A stretch of DNA of 63,555 bases. It comes from an uncultured Lachnospiraceae bacterium. Lineage in GTDB: Bacteria > Bacillota > Clostridia > Lachnospirales > Lachnospiraceae. The notes below the pieces were generated by a model that had not been told where the DNA came from, ran no database searches, and was given only the letters and a program-made list of their open reading frames with translations. Positions 34,726 to 43,886 of this stretch are shown piece by piece; position 1 is the stretch's first letter; the number at the start of each line of letters is the position of its first letter. The DNA lies in contig CALWGV010000093.1 of NCBI GenBank assembly GCA_944380185.1, positions 1-63,555 on the forward strand, given 5' to 3'. The translations under genes and the position numbers were made by a program.

Positions 34726-35914
34726 AGCAACCAGGCAGACGCAGAGAGAAGAACAGAGAGAAAAAAAGGAGCGCGAGAAGGAGGCTGCCTGGTGGCTGAA
34801 CAGCATACCGGGAATGGGAACTGTGCGCATCCAGCAGCTGACCGCGCTCTTTGGGTCAGCAGAGAATATCCTGGCAGCCGCCATGGAGCGAGGCGATGGA
34901 CGGGTTTTCTGGCAGCGGATAGAGGGTAGATGGAGGGGCAGCCGGAGGCTTCTTATAACCGCTGAAGATTGGCTGAGAATAAAAGGGTATGTAAAGGAAC
35001 GGGAAAAATGTGTACAGAATTATCATAGATGGAGACAGGCTGGCATAAGGTTTATCACCATGTGGGATGACGACTATCCTAAACGCTTAAGCTATTATGG
35101 CGACCGGCCCATTGCGCTCTATGTCAGGGGAAATCTCCCGGCAGAGGAAAAGAGGACGGCGGCCGTCATCGGAGCCAGAGCCTGCAGCTGTTACGGCAGG
35201 ATCTATGCCAGAAGAATAGCGAGAGAGCTGGCGGAACGGGAAGTACAGATCATCAGCGGACTGGCGGCGGGGATAGACAGCGAGGGCCATGCGGGGGCGC
35301 TGGAATCCGGCAGAGAGAGAGCTACCTATGCAGTGCTGGGCTGCGGACCGGATCAATGCTATCCCAGGGAGCACGGTCTTTTGGCTGATCGGATTGTGGA
35401 GACGGGAGGCGGGCTCATATCGGAATTTGCACCGGGAACGCCGCCTGCGCCCAGTCATTTTCCCATGCGCAACCGGATTATTAGCGGTCTGTCGGACTGC
35501 ATACTGGTCATGGAGGCCAGGAAAAGAAGCGGCTCTCTCATTACGGTAGATCAGGCGCTGGAGCAGGGAAAGGAGGTGTTTGCTCTGCCGGGGCGGGCGA
35601 ATGATCCCCTGAGCGAAGGCTGCAATCGCCTGATCAAGGCCGGGGCCGCTTTGCTGGCGGACAGCCGGGATGTGCTGGAATGTCTTTTTCCCGGCGCCCG
35701 GGAAAACACAAAAAGCGCAGAAATTGTAAAAAAGCCTCTTGCACCGGACAAAAATTTGGTGTATAGTTGTCTGGATTGTCAGGGCAAATCGGTGGAAGAG
35801 CTTATGGAGCTGACCGGATTGCCTCTTTCGGTCGTTTACGAGGAGCTTCTTTCGCTCCTTCTCGACGGACAAATCACGGAGGCAGCCAAAGGCTGCTATG
35901 CTTTATTGGATTAA
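34718..35914 (+). CDS. dprA: DNA processing protein DprA
   Basis: The 398-residue protein protects incoming single-stranded DNA and loads RecA during natural transformation. It has an N-terminal helical region, the Rossmann-like domain with AVIGARACSCYGR, ISGLAAGIDSEGH and FPMRNRIISGL, and a C-terminal winged helix. The first 20 residues are unusually charged (Gln/Glu/Lys-rich). It is translationally coupled to comM and followed 24 bases later by topA, an order common in Clostridia. Confidence 0.93.
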   Translation: MCEATRQTQREEQREKKEREKEAAWWLNSIPGMGTVRIQQLTALFGSAENILAAAMERGDGRVFWQRIEGRWRGSRRLLITAEDWLRIKGYVKEREKCVQNYHRWRQAGIRFITMWDDDYPKRLSYYGDRPIALYVRGNLPAEEKRTAAVIGARACSCYGRIYARRIARELAEREVQIISGLAAGIDSEGHAGALESGRERATYAVLGCGPDQCYPREHGLLADRIVETGGGLISEFAPGTPPAPSHFPMRNRIISGLSDCILVMEARKRSGSLITVDQALEQGKEVFALPGRANDPLSEGCNRLIKAGAALLADSRDVLECLFPGARENTKSAEIVKKPLAPDKNLVYSCLDCQGKSVEELMELTGLPLSVVYEELLSLLLDGQITEAAKGCYALLD

Positions 35915-35938
35915 AGTGAAGTTTTCAAGGAGAACAGT

Positions 35939-38011
35939 ATGGCAAAGAATCTTGTGATCGTGGAGTCGCCGGCGAAGGTTAAGACGATTAAAAAATTCCT
36001 GGGCCAGGGCTATGAGGTGGTGGCTTCGGGCGGACATGTCCGTGATCTGCCAAAGAGCCAGATGGGCATCGACGTAGAACATGATTTTGAACCCAAATAT
36101 ATTACGATTCGGGGCAAGGGAGATACTCTTGCGATGCTTCGCCGGGAGGTAAAAAAGGCGGATAAGATTTATCTGGCCACCGACCCGGACCGCGAGGGGG
36201 AGGCAATCTCGTGGCACCTTATGGCTGCCCTGAAGCTGGAGAATGCGGCGGATAAGAAGGTATATCGAATCAGCTTCAATGAGATCACCAAATCGGCAGT
36301 CAAGGCTTCGCTAAAGGAGCCCAGGGAAATCGATATGAACCTGGTCAATGCTCAGCAGGCCAGAAGGGTGCTGGACCGGCTGGTGGGCTATGAGATCAGC
36401 CCGGTGCTCTGGGCCAAGGTCAAGCGGGGATTAAGCGCCGGGCGTGTTCAGTCCGCAGCTCTACGCATCGTCTGCGACCGGGAGGAAGAGATCGCGTCTT
36501 TTATTCCGGAGGAATACTGGACGCTGGAGGCGGAGTTCTCCGTGGAGGGATACCGCTCTTTGCTGAAAGCCCGCTTCTACGGCAACGGCAAAAAGATGGA
36601 GATCGGGAGCAAGGAGCGTCTCGACGAGATCTGCAGAGATTTGGAGGGGGCAGAATACCGGGTAGCAGAGGTGAAGAAGGGCGAGAGGACCAAGAAAGCC
36701 CCTCTGCCTTTTACGACCAGCACAATGCAGCAGGATGCGGCCAATGTGCTGAATTTTGCCACCCAGAAGACCATGCGGATCGCCCAGCAGCTTTATGAGG
36801 GCGTGGATGTAAAGGGACATGGAACGATCGGTCTGATCACCTATCTGCGTACCGACTCGGTGCGCGTGTCCGATGAGGCCCTAGCCTCCTCGCGGGCCTA
36901 TATCGAAGCCAATTTCGGCGAGCAGTACGCCTCCAAGGAAGCTCCGGCCGGGCGCAGGGATGGACGTGTGCAGGACGCCCATGAGGCTATCCGGCCCACG
37001 GATATTTCTCTGACGCCGGCTATGGTGAAGGATTCTCTGAGCCGGGACCAGTTCCGCCTCTATCAGCTGATCTGGCAGCGTTTTGCGGCCAGCCGTATGA
37101 CGCCGGCGGTCTTTGAGACAACCTCGGTAAAAATTCAGGCGGGAGACTATACCTTTCAGGCGTCCTCTTCGCGCCGCCGTTTTGAGGGCTATCAGTCAGT
37201 GTACTCCGCCGGCGAGGAGAAGAAGGAGAACAATGTGGCGGCAGCCGGGTTGGAGCAGGGAATGCTTCTCGCCGCCCCGCAGCTGGACGGAAGCCAGCAT
37301 TTCACGCAGCCCGCTCCGCATTATACGGAGGCCAGTCTGGTGCGGACCATGGAGGAGGACGGGATCGGCCGTCCCAGTACCTACGCGCCGACCATCACGA
37401 CATTGCTTGCCAGACGATATCTAATTAAGGAGGAGAAAAACCTCTATGTGACAGAGCTGGGCGAGGTGGTTAACAACATTATGAAGCAGTCCTTCGGCGT
37501 CATCGTAGACGAAACCTTTACAGCCAATATGGAGTCTCTGCTGGACGGCGTGGAAGAAGGAAAGGTGGACTGGAAGACCATCGTGCGCAACTTCTATCCC
37601 GATCTGGATTCGGCGGTAAAGAAGGCGCAGAAGGAGCTTGAGGAGGTCAAGATCGCCGATGAGGTGTCCGATGTGCCCTGCGATCAGTGCGGGCGGATGA
37701 TGGTAATCAAATACGGTCCCCACGGCAAATTCCTGGCCTGTCCCGGTTTCCCGGAGTGCCGCAATACGAAGCCTCTGCTGGAAAAGATCGGCGTGCCCTG
37801 CCCCAAATGCGGCAGAGATATCATTGTCAGAAGAACCAAGAAAGGGCGCCGCTATTATGGCTGTGAGGGCAACGGAACGGACTGTGATTTTATGTCCTGG
37901 CAAAAACCTTCGGCGACCAAGTGTCCTGCCTGCGGCGGATATATGGTAGAGAAAGGAAATAAGTTAATTTGCGCCGATCCGACCTGCAAAACCGTCATAG
38001 AGAAGAGTTGA
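35939..38011 (+). CDS. topA: DNA topoisomerase I
   Basis: The 690-residue type IA topoisomerase relaxes negative supercoils. The TOPRIM domain opens with VIVESPAKVKTIKKFLG, the active-site Tyr lies in GLITYLRTDSVRVS, and three C-terminal zinc ribbons follow (CDQCG...CPGFPEC, CPKCG...C, CPACGG...C). AAGGAG precedes the ATG. The gene follows dprA directly and is the last of the comM-dprA-topA set. Confidence 0.96.
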   Translation: MAKNLVIVESPAKVKTIKKFLGQGYEVVASGGHVRDLPKSQMGIDVEHDFEPKYITIRGKGDTLAMLRREVKKADKIYLATDPDREGEAISWHLMAALKLENAADKKVYRISFNEITKSAVKASLKEPREIDMNLVNAQQARRVLDRLVGYEISPVLWAKVKRGLSAGRVQSAALRIVCDREEEIASFIPEEYWTLEAEFSVEGYRSLLKARFYGNGKKMEIGSKERLDEICRDLEGAEYRVAEVKKGERTKKAPLPFTTSTMQQDAANVLNFATQKTMRIAQQLYEGVDVKGHGTIGLITYLRTDSVRVSDEALASSRAYIEANFGEQYASKEAPAGRRDGRVQDAHEAIRPTDISLTPAMVKDSLSRDQFRLYQLIWQRFAASRMTPAVFETTSVKIQAGDYTFQASSSRRRFEGYQSVYSAGEEKKENNVAAAGLEQGMLLAAPQLDGSQHFTQPAPHYTEASLVRTMEEDGIGRPSTYAPTITTLLARRYLIKEEKNLYVTELGEVVNNIMKQSFGVIVDETFTANMESLLDGVEEGKVDWKTIVRNFYPDLDSAVKKAQKELEEVKIADEVSDVPCDQCGRMMVIKYGPHGKFLACPGFPECRNTKPLLEKIGVPCPKCGRDIIVRRTKKGRRYYGCEGNGTDCDFMSWQKPSATKCPACGGYMVEKGNKLICADPTCKTVIEKS

Positions 38012-38086
38012 GATAGTCCTGTTTCCAGCCCTTTTGAGTGGCTTGAGCAGTATTTCCATGCATTTTTTGGCCGCTCGCAAAAAATA

Positions 38087-38149
38087 TGTAGAAAATTTCT
38101 AAAAAAATACGAAAAAGCCCTTGTATTTCTTGACGACGCATGATAAAAT
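38087..38149 (+). promoter_or_regulatory. Promoter of codY with an upstream palindromic stretch
   Basis: TTGTAT (38121-38126), 17 bases, TAAAAT (38144-38149). At about 38088-38100 TAGAAAATTTCTA is an odd-centred palindrome that overlaps a weak match to the CodY box, so self-control is possible. Confidence 0.5.
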
Positions 38150-38190
38150 CGAAACATCAAGGTGGCAATGGACGATAAGGAGAGGTGGCC

Positions 38191-38973
38191 ATGAGTGTAC
38201 AATTATTGGACAAAACCCGTAAAATTAACAAGCTGCTTCACAACAATAATTCGAACAAAGTAAACTTTAACGACATCTGCGAGGTGCTGAGCGATATTAT
38301 GACTTCCAATGTCATGGTGATCAGCAAGAAGGGTAAGGTCCTGGGGCTGGGCTATTATGAAGGGATCGAGCCGATTGGAGAGTATCTGGTGGATAAGGTG
38401 GGAGAGTTTATCACCCCTATTTTTAATGACCGGATACTGGGCATTCTCTCCACAAAGGAAAATATTAACTTAGAAAATATGGGTTTTGAGCAGCCGGACA
38501 TCAGCCGTTACAAGGCGATGATCACACCGATCGATATTTCCGGCGAGAGGCTGGGTACTATGCTGTTCTATCAGGTGGGCAGAGAATATGACATTGATGA
38601 CATTATTCTCTGTGAGTACGGCACCACGGTAGTCGGGCTGGAGATGCTGCGCAGCGTCAGCGAAGAGTATGCGGAGGAAAACCGCAAGCTGGGTATTGTC
38701 CGCTCAGCGCTGAGCACGCTGTCCTATTCCGAATTGGAGGCGGCCCAGTATATCTTCGACGAGCTGGATGGCAACGAAGGCATTCTGGTTGCCAGCAAGA
38801 TTGCCGACCGCGTGGGCATTACTCGTTCGGTTATCGTAAATGCTCTGCGCAAGTTTGAGAGCGCCGGCGTCATCGAATCCCGCTCCTCCGGCATGAAGGG
38901 TACCTACATTAAGATTGTCAACGATATGCTGCTCAGTGAGCTGGCAGCGATGAAGAAGGAAAAGAAGGGCTGA
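38191..38973 (+). CDS. codY: GTP-sensing transcriptional pleiotropic repressor CodY
   Basis: The 260-residue protein starts SVQLLDKTRKINKLL, has the N-terminal GAF domain that senses branched-chain amino acids, and a C-terminal winged helix with NVMVI-type and ASKIADRVGITRSVIVNALR recognition features. It senses GTP and branched-chain amino acids and represses nutrient-starvation genes. ATG 38191 follows AAGGAGAGG; the in-frame GTG at 38185 overlaps this site. Single-gene unit. Confidence 0.95.
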   Translation: MSVQLLDKTRKINKLLHNNNSNKVNFNDICEVLSDIMTSNVMVISKKGKVLGLGYYEGIEPIGEYLVDKVGEFITPIFNDRILGILSTKENINLENMGFEQPDISRYKAMITPIDISGERLGTMLFYQVGREYDIDDIILCEYGTTVVGLEMLRSVSEEYAEENRKLGIVRSALSTLSYSELEAAQYIFDELDGNEGILVASKIADRVGITRSVIVNALRKFESAGVIESRSSGMKGTYIKIVNDMLLSELAAMKKEKKG

Positions 38974-39003
38974 GTGTCGGTCCTGCATATTTGACGGAAT
39001 TTC

Positions 39004-39053
39004 GGGACCCTCCCCGGAGTCGGACAGACTTTCGGAGAAGGTCCCTTTCGTTC
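39004..39053 (+). terminator. Probable terminator of codY
   Basis: GGGACC (39004-39009) pairs with GGTCCC (39040-39045), with inner TCC/GGA pairs, followed by TTTCGTTCT. Confidence 0.5.
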
Positions 39054-39109
39054 TGACGGGAATCTTTTGATGCGCCGGCTCTGAGGCCGGCGGGGAGAGG
39101 AAATAACAG

Positions 39110-39997
39110 ATGGGTTTGATTGCGCTTGGTGCACTGACGGCGGGCGGACTAGTTCTCCGCTCGGAATATGAAAAAAAGCAGCTTAGGGTCTGCCGCTATG
39201 AGATCGCATCTCGGAGACTGCCGCAGTCCTTTGACGGCGTCAGAATGGTGATGCTGGCTGATCTCCATGGGCGAAGCTTTGGCGAGGACAACTGCCGCCT
39301 CTACGAGACAATCCGCAGTCTGAAGCCCCATTATATTTTGACGGCAGGCGATATGATTTTAAAGACGCGTCCCCTCGATACGGAGAGGACAGCGCGTTTT
39401 CTGTACAGACTGACCAGGCTGTGTCCGGTCTACTGTGGCAACGGCAATCATGAGCTGGAACTGCGCCGGGTAAAGGCGGGCAGGCAGACAGCCTATGACT
39501 GGTATGCCGGCAGCCTCCGGGAAAAAGAAGTGAAGATACTCTCCGACGAGACAGCGGTTCTCTGCCGTGATGGGGAAAAAATAGATGTGACGGGTTTGGA
39601 TCTGGGACTTGGCTATTACGGCAAGGGTTTTCATGTGCCCATGCGGCCGGATTATCTCGACCGCAAGCTGGGAAGGCCGGAGCCGGGACATTTTCATATT
39701 TTGATTGGGCATTACCCCAATTATTTCCCTGAATACGCAAACTGGGGGGCAGATCTGGTCCTCGCCGGCCATATGCACGGCGGAACGGTGCGTCTGCCTT
39801 CTCTGGGAGGCTTAATGTCCCCGAATTATGAATTTTTTCCCCTATATGACGGCGGACTGTACCGGCGGGGCAGGTCGGCTATGGTGGTGAGCAGGGGGCT
39901 GGGCACCCATTCGGTCAATGTACGCGTGGGAGGAAACTATCCTGAGGTGTCGCTGATTTGCTTGAAGAGAAGGGGCCGGGCGGGTAATGGAGATTAA
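39110..39997 (+). CDS. Membrane-anchored metallophosphoesterase (YkuE/YaeI-like)
   Basis: The 295-residue protein has a short N-terminal hydrophobic segment followed by a calcineurin-like phosphoesterase domain. Metal ligands appear in order: MLADLHG, TAGDMIL, GNGNHE, LIGHYP and LAGHMHGG. Relatives hydrolyse UDP-diacylglucosamine or other phosphodiesters at the membrane surface. It overlaps scpA by 11 bases, so it is the first gene of the scpA-scpB unit. Confidence 0.85.
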   Translation: MGLIALGALTAGGLVLRSEYEKKQLRVCRYEIASRRLPQSFDGVRMVMLADLHGRSFGEDNCRLYETIRSLKPHYILTAGDMILKTRPLDTERTARFLYRLTRLCPVYCGNGNHELELRRVKAGRQTAYDWYAGSLREKEVKILSDETAVLCRDGEKIDVTGLDLGLGYYGKGFHVPMRPDYLDRKLGRPEPGHFHILIGHYPNYFPEYANWGADLVLAGHMHGGTVRLPSLGGLMSPNYEFFPLYDGGLYRRGRSAMVVSRGLGTHSVNVRVGGNYPEVSLICLKRRGRAGNGD

Positions 39998-40799
39998 GGT
40001 GAAGCTTGAGGCCTTTGAGGGGCCGCTGGATCTGCTTTTGCATTTGATCGAAAAGAATAAAGTAAATATATATGATATCCCCATTGTGGAGATTACGGCC
40101 CAGTATCTGGAGTACGTGCAGGCCATGGAGGAGGAGGATCTGGACGTAGTCAGCGATTTTTTGGTTATGGCGGCCACTCTTCTGGATATCAAGTGCAGAA
40201 TGCTCCTTCCCAAGGAGACGACACCGGAAGGGGAGGAACAAGATCCCCGCAGTGAGCTGGTGGAAAGGCTTTTGGAATATAAGATGTATAAGTATGCCTC
40301 CCAGGGACTTAAGGAGCGGCAGGTGGAGGCCTCCCGCGCCTTCTATAAACAGCCGACGATTCCGCCCGAGGTTGCGGCCTACGAGGAGCCGGTGGACACG
40401 GAGCTGTTGCTCTCCGGTCTCACTCTGTCCAGGCTCAAGCAGGTATTCGACTTTGTGATGAAGCGCCGGGAGGATAAGATCGATCCTGTGCGCAGCCGTT
40501 TCGGTCAGATCAAAAAGGAACCCATAAAGGTGGAGGACAAGATTATGGCCGTGATGGAATACGGCAGAAAAAAACATGTCTTTAACTTCCGGGAACTTCT
40601 GGAGAGTCAGCCCACCCGGATGGAAATTGTGGTGACTTTTCTGGCTATTCTGGAGCTGCTGAAGCTGGGGCGTCTTGCCGTGACGCAGGAGCAGCTGTTT
40701 GACGAGATTCACCTGGAGATGATCGACGATTCGCCTCTCGTTTTGTCGGAAGACGAGATCGCCTATGATACAGAGACCCCGGAGGGGGAAGAGGAGTAG
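39987..40799 (+). CDS. scpA: Segregation and condensation protein A
   Basis: The 270-residue kleisin subunit of the SMC-ScpAB condensin links the two SMC heads for chromosome compaction and segregation. The N-terminal VKLEAFEGPLDLLLHLIEKN and the helix DFLVMAATLLDIKCRMLLP are diagnostic. The start overlaps the phosphoesterase gene and scpB follows four bases after the stop. Confidence 0.95.
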   Translation: MEIKVKLEAFEGPLDLLLHLIEKNKVNIYDIPIVEITAQYLEYVQAMEEEDLDVVSDFLVMAATLLDIKCRMLLPKETTPEGEEQDPRSELVERLLEYKMYKYASQGLKERQVEASRAFYKQPTIPPEVAAYEEPVDTELLLSGLTLSRLKQVFDFVMKRREDKIDPVRSRFGQIKKEPIKVEDKIMAVMEYGRKKHVFNFRELLESQPTRMEIVVTFLAILELLKLGRLAVTQEQLFDEIHLEMIDDSPLVLSEDEIAYDTETPEGEEE

Positions 40800-40803
40800 A
40801 AGT

Positions 40804-41373
40804 ATGGAGATTCGCAGGGCCAAGGCTATACTGGAGGCCATTCTTTTTACCATGGGAACGGCGGTGCCGCTCTCTGATCTGGCTGCAGCCCTTGAGCAGG
40901 ATGTGCCGACCACAGAAAAGCTTCTTCACAGCATGATGGATGACTATGTGCAGCAGGAGAGAGGAATTCGCCTGATCGAGCTGGACGGCAGCTTTCAGAT
41001 GTGCAGCAACCCGGATTTTTATGAATATCTGATCCGTATCGCGTCCCGGCCCAAGAAATACGCTCTGACGGATGTGCTTTTGGAGACTCTGTCCATCGTC
41101 GCCTATAAACAGCCCATCGCGAAATCGGATATCGACAAGATCCGCGGGGTCAGCTCGGAGCATGCGGTCAATCGTCTGGTGGAGTTTGGGCTTATCGAGG
41201 AGGTGGGCAGGCTTAATGCACCGGGACGTCCCATCCTTTTTGGCACGACGGAGGCGTTTCTGCGTCATTTTGGGATTGGCTCTCTGGATGAGCTGCCGGC
41301 CATTGCTCCGGAGCAGATGGAAGAGTTTAAACAGGAGGCGGAGGAGGAGGTGCAGCTGCGCCTAGATATCTGA
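40804..41373 (+). CDS. scpB: Segregation and condensation protein B
   Basis: The 189-residue protein binds ScpA in the SMC complex as a dimer of winged helices. AILEAILFTMG at the start and ALTDVLLETLSIVAYKQPI followed by RGVSSEHAVNRLVEFGLI are typical. ATG 40804 follows a GGAAGAGGAG site inside the end of scpA; a longer in-frame start at 40765 is not supported. Confidence 0.95.
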   Translation: MEIRRAKAILEAILFTMGTAVPLSDLAAALEQDVPTTEKLLHSMMDDYVQQERGIRLIELDGSFQMCSNPDFYEYLIRIASRPKKYALTDVLLETLSIVAYKQPIAKSDIDKIRGVSSEHAVNRLVEFGLIEEVGRLNAPGRPILFGTTEAFLRHFGIGSLDELPAIAPEQMEEFKQEAEEEVQLRLDI

Positions 41374-41461
41374 GGCGGATGCCAAAATGCCGTGCCGGGC
41401 AGCCGCGATGAGCCGTCGAGACGGCAATAGGGCCTTGCCGCAAAGAAACGAAAATATACTC

Positions 41462-41490
41462 TTGTCAGGAGGCAGGAGAAGTGCTATAGT
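41462..41490 (+). promoter_or_regulatory. Promoter of the folT-folC unit
   Basis: TTGTCA (41462-41467), 17 bases, TATAGT (41485-41490). The transcript would start just before the THF riboswitch. Confidence 0.75.
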
Positions 41491-41503
41491 GTAGAGGAAT
41501 CAA

Positions 41504-41610
41504 AGCAGAGTAGGACTGCACGCGCCAAGTGCCCGGGAGACGGGGAGTTGTTCCCGGGACGAAAGCAGACGGATTTGTCTGCTGCGGTGTGCACTCCGCA
41601 TCCCGCTGCT
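41504..41610 (+). ncRNA. Tetrahydrofolate (THF) riboswitch
   Basis: The closing stem is AGCAG (41504-41508) with CTGCT (41606-41610). Conserved THF elements follow in order: GAGTAG, ACGCGCCAAGTG, the GGGAGTTG-like internal region with CCCGGG arms, ACGAAAGCAGAC, GGTGTGCACTCCGCATCCCGCTGC. It lies upstream of a folate transporter gene and is followed by a terminator, which fits folate-bound shut-off. The 41374-41727 gap holds only this element, its promoter and its terminator. Confidence 0.92.
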
Positions 41611-41633
41611 TGCCTGTTTGTATGGATGAACTA

Positions 41634-41686
41634 ACTCCCGGGATCAGTCCGCATATCGGCGGATGATGCCGGGAGTGTTTTTTCTT
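41634..41686 (+). terminator. Riboswitch-controlled terminator
   Basis: ACTCCCGG (41634-41641) pairs with CCGGGAGT (41669-41676), with inner TCCGC/GCGGA, then GTTTTTTCTT. It is the expression platform of the THF riboswitch. Confidence 0.88.
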
Positions 41687-41727
41687 CCTCCACCGATGGG
41701 CATGCAGACATTGCAAGGAGGACAAGA

Positions 41728-42342
41728 ATGAACAACAAACAGACAAAAAAACAGGGCGAGGCCTTTTGGAGCGCCCGAAAACTGACCGTCATGGGCGTTC
41801 TGGTGGCTCTTCATATTGTGGCCAATCGCCTGCTGGGCATTGATTTGACGCCTTCCCTTCGTCTGACGGTCAGCGGTTCCTTTATCATGCTGGGTGGTTT
41901 TTGGTTCGGACCGGTGAGCGGAGCCCTGGTGGGCGGACTGGCTGACCTGGTGGGCTGTGTGCTGGACGGCTATGCTCCGTATCTGCTGCTGACTGTTTCG
42001 CCGGTTTTAATGGGAGTGCTTGCAGGGCTTTTGGCCCCGGTGATACGTCGCTCAAAGAATATTTTTGTCTATGGTGCGGCTGTGGCGGTTATCGGTATAT
42101 TGACTACCTTTCTGTACAGTTCCTGGAGCTTTTCCGTTCTGTACGGTTCCCCTTTTTGGGTTTATGCAGCCCCCAGAGGTATGCAGACAGCTTTTTCCAC
42201 GGTGCTCAATACCCTTGTGGTATACAGTCTGTATTTGAGCCCGCTGACAGATCTGGTCCGCGGCGGAGAATTTGGCGGTTACAGCCGTCGGGCAAGGCTT
42301 ACAGCGGATAAAACGAACGGAAAGAGGGGCGGCGGGCAATGA
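41728..42342 (+). CDS. folT: Folate ECF transporter substrate-binding component FolT
   Basis: The 204-residue membrane protein has five to six spans with KLTVMGVLVALHIVANRLL at the start and the LRLTVSGSFIMLGGFWFGP and GGLADLVGC motifs of folate-type S components. It works with a shared ECF module not encoded here. The THF riboswitch upstream supports folate as ligand. Its stop overlaps folC by four bases (ATGA). Confidence 0.92.
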   Translation: MNNKQTKKQGEAFWSARKLTVMGVLVALHIVANRLLGIDLTPSLRLTVSGSFIMLGGFWFGPVSGALVGGLADLVGCVLDGYAPYLLLTVSPVLMGVLAGLLAPVIRRSKNIFVYGAAVAVIGILTTFLYSSWSFSVLYGSPFWVYAAPRGMQTAFSTVLNTLVVYSLYLSPLTDLVRGGEFGGYSRRARLTADKTNGKRGGGQ

Positions 42343-43703
42343 CCTATGAAGAAGCGCTCACCTATATTCACAGCGTAATCTGGAGGGGGAAGAGGATCGG
42401 GCTTGGTCGGATCACCGAGCTTCTGCGCCGGATGGGCAATCCGGAGAAAAAGCTCCGCTTTGTCCATGTGGCCGGAACCAACGGCAAGGGTTCCACATCC
42501 GAGATGACGGCCTCCATCCTGCAGGCGGCAGGGTACCGCACCGGCCTGTTTACCTCCCCGTTTATCCATTTTTTTAATGAAAGAATACAGATCAATGGAA
42601 TACCGATTCCCGATGCGGATCTGATCGCCCTCACCGGGGAGATCCGGGAGATTGCCTCCGGGATGGAGGACAAACCCACGGAATTTGAGCTGATCTGTGC
42701 TCTGGGAATGGCATATTTCTATCGCAGCCGCTGCGATATCGTGGTTCTGGAGGTGGGGCTGGGCGGCGAGATGGATTCCACCAATATCATCGACACGCCT
42801 GAGGCAGCGGTGATCTGTGCCCTGGGCTTCGACCATATGAAGGAGCTGGGCTCCACGATGGAGGAGATCGCGGGGGCGAAGGCCGGGATCATCAAGAAAA
42901 ACAGCCGGGTGGTTTTCTACGGGGAGAACGATACGGCCCGGACCGTTATCGAGAAAAAGGTAAGAGAGACGGGGAGCACCCTGGTCATCCCGGACTATCG
43001 TAAGCTGCGGGAGGGAGAGCGGAGCCTCGCGGGGCAGACCTTCTCCTACGGCAGATATGAAAACCTGCATATTCGGCTCCTGGGCACCTATCAGCTGCGC
43101 AATGCGGCCGTGGTGATCGAGACGGTGGAGATACTGCGAAATCGCGGCTTTGCCATCAGCGACGAGGCCCTGCGGGAGGGCCTGGCTAATGCCCGCTGGC
43201 CGGGGCGGTTTGAATTGGTGCGGGAAAATCCCGCCGTCATCGTGGACGGCTCCCACAACCCCCAGGGCATGCGGGCGACGGTGAACAGCCTGCGGGAGTA
43301 TTTTCCGAAAGGCGGCATCGTTTTTCTGGTGGGTGTCCTGGCAGACAAGGACGCCGCCGGGATGATGCGGGAGCTGACGGGATATAAGCGAAGGGACGAG
43401 GCCGAGGGGGCCGGGGCGCAGGCTTCGTCACAACGGTCACAGGAGAGCGGGGAAAAGGCCCCGGAGCTGGCCTCCTGCTATATTACGGTGACCCCGCCCA
43501 GCATGCGGGCCATGGAGGCCGCCGACCTGGCTGCTCTCCTTCGCGGCATGACCGACCGGCCGGTGACGGCGGCGGCAAGCCTTAAAGAGGGCTGCGCCAT
43601 GGCACTGGCGGCCGCAGAGGCCGACGGAGTGGTTTGCGCGATAGGGTCTCTCTATATGGTGGATGAGCTGGAGAAACTGTTTACGGAAAGATCCGGCGGC
43701 TGA
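42339..43703 (+). CDS. folC: Folylpolyglutamate synthase/dihydrofolate synthase
   Basis: The 454-residue enzyme adds glutamates to folate and keeps imported folate in the cell. The ATP loop is HVAGTNGKGSTSEM, with FTSPFIHFFNERI and the VVLEVGLGGEMDSTN motif following. A low-complexity insertion of about 25 residues (around residues 350-375, rich in Glu, Ala, Ser and Gln) lies before the YITVTPPSMRAM segment and is not typical. It is coupled to folT under the THF riboswitch. Confidence 0.93.
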   Translation: MTYEEALTYIHSVIWRGKRIGLGRITELLRRMGNPEKKLRFVHVAGTNGKGSTSEMTASILQAAGYRTGLFTSPFIHFFNERIQINGIPIPDADLIALTGEIREIASGMEDKPTEFELICALGMAYFYRSRCDIVVLEVGLGGEMDSTNIIDTPEAAVICALGFDHMKELGSTMEEIAGAKAGIIKKNSRVVFYGENDTARTVIEKKVRETGSTLVIPDYRKLREGERSLAGQTFSYGRYENLHIRLLGTYQLRNAAVVIETVEILRNRGFAISDEALREGLANARWPGRFELVRENPAVIVDGSHNPQGMRATVNSLREYFPKGGIVFLVGVLADKDAAGMMRELTGYKRRDEAEGAGAQASSQRSQESGEKAPELASCYITVTPPSMRAMEAADLAALLRGMTDRPVTAAASLKEGCAMALAAAEADGVVCAIGSLYMVDELEKLFTERSGG

Positions 43704-43812
43704 AAACAAAGGTGAATCGGCTAGCCGTCTGGGAGGGATCCTTGACGACAGCGCTGCCTTTATGTCCGGATTCTGCAGTCAAAGAGATTGTGCTGCATGC
43801 GTTCCATCCTAT

Positions 43813-43854
43813 TGTGATGATATCACAGAGAAAATATCTGCAATCTGCTATATT
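43813..43854 (+). promoter_or_regulatory. CRP/FNR-like palindrome and -10 before the rhodanese gene
   Basis: TGTGATGATATCACA (43813-43827) has TGTGA and TCACA arms with a 5-base centre. TATATT (43849-43854) lies at a distance that puts the palindrome centre about 41 bases before the likely start site, the class II activator position. ATATCTG/CAGATAT (43834-43840, 43856-43862) is a further inverted repeat. Confidence 0.5.
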
Positions 43855-43886
43855 ACAGATATCAACAGAGATATGGAGGAGTCAGC

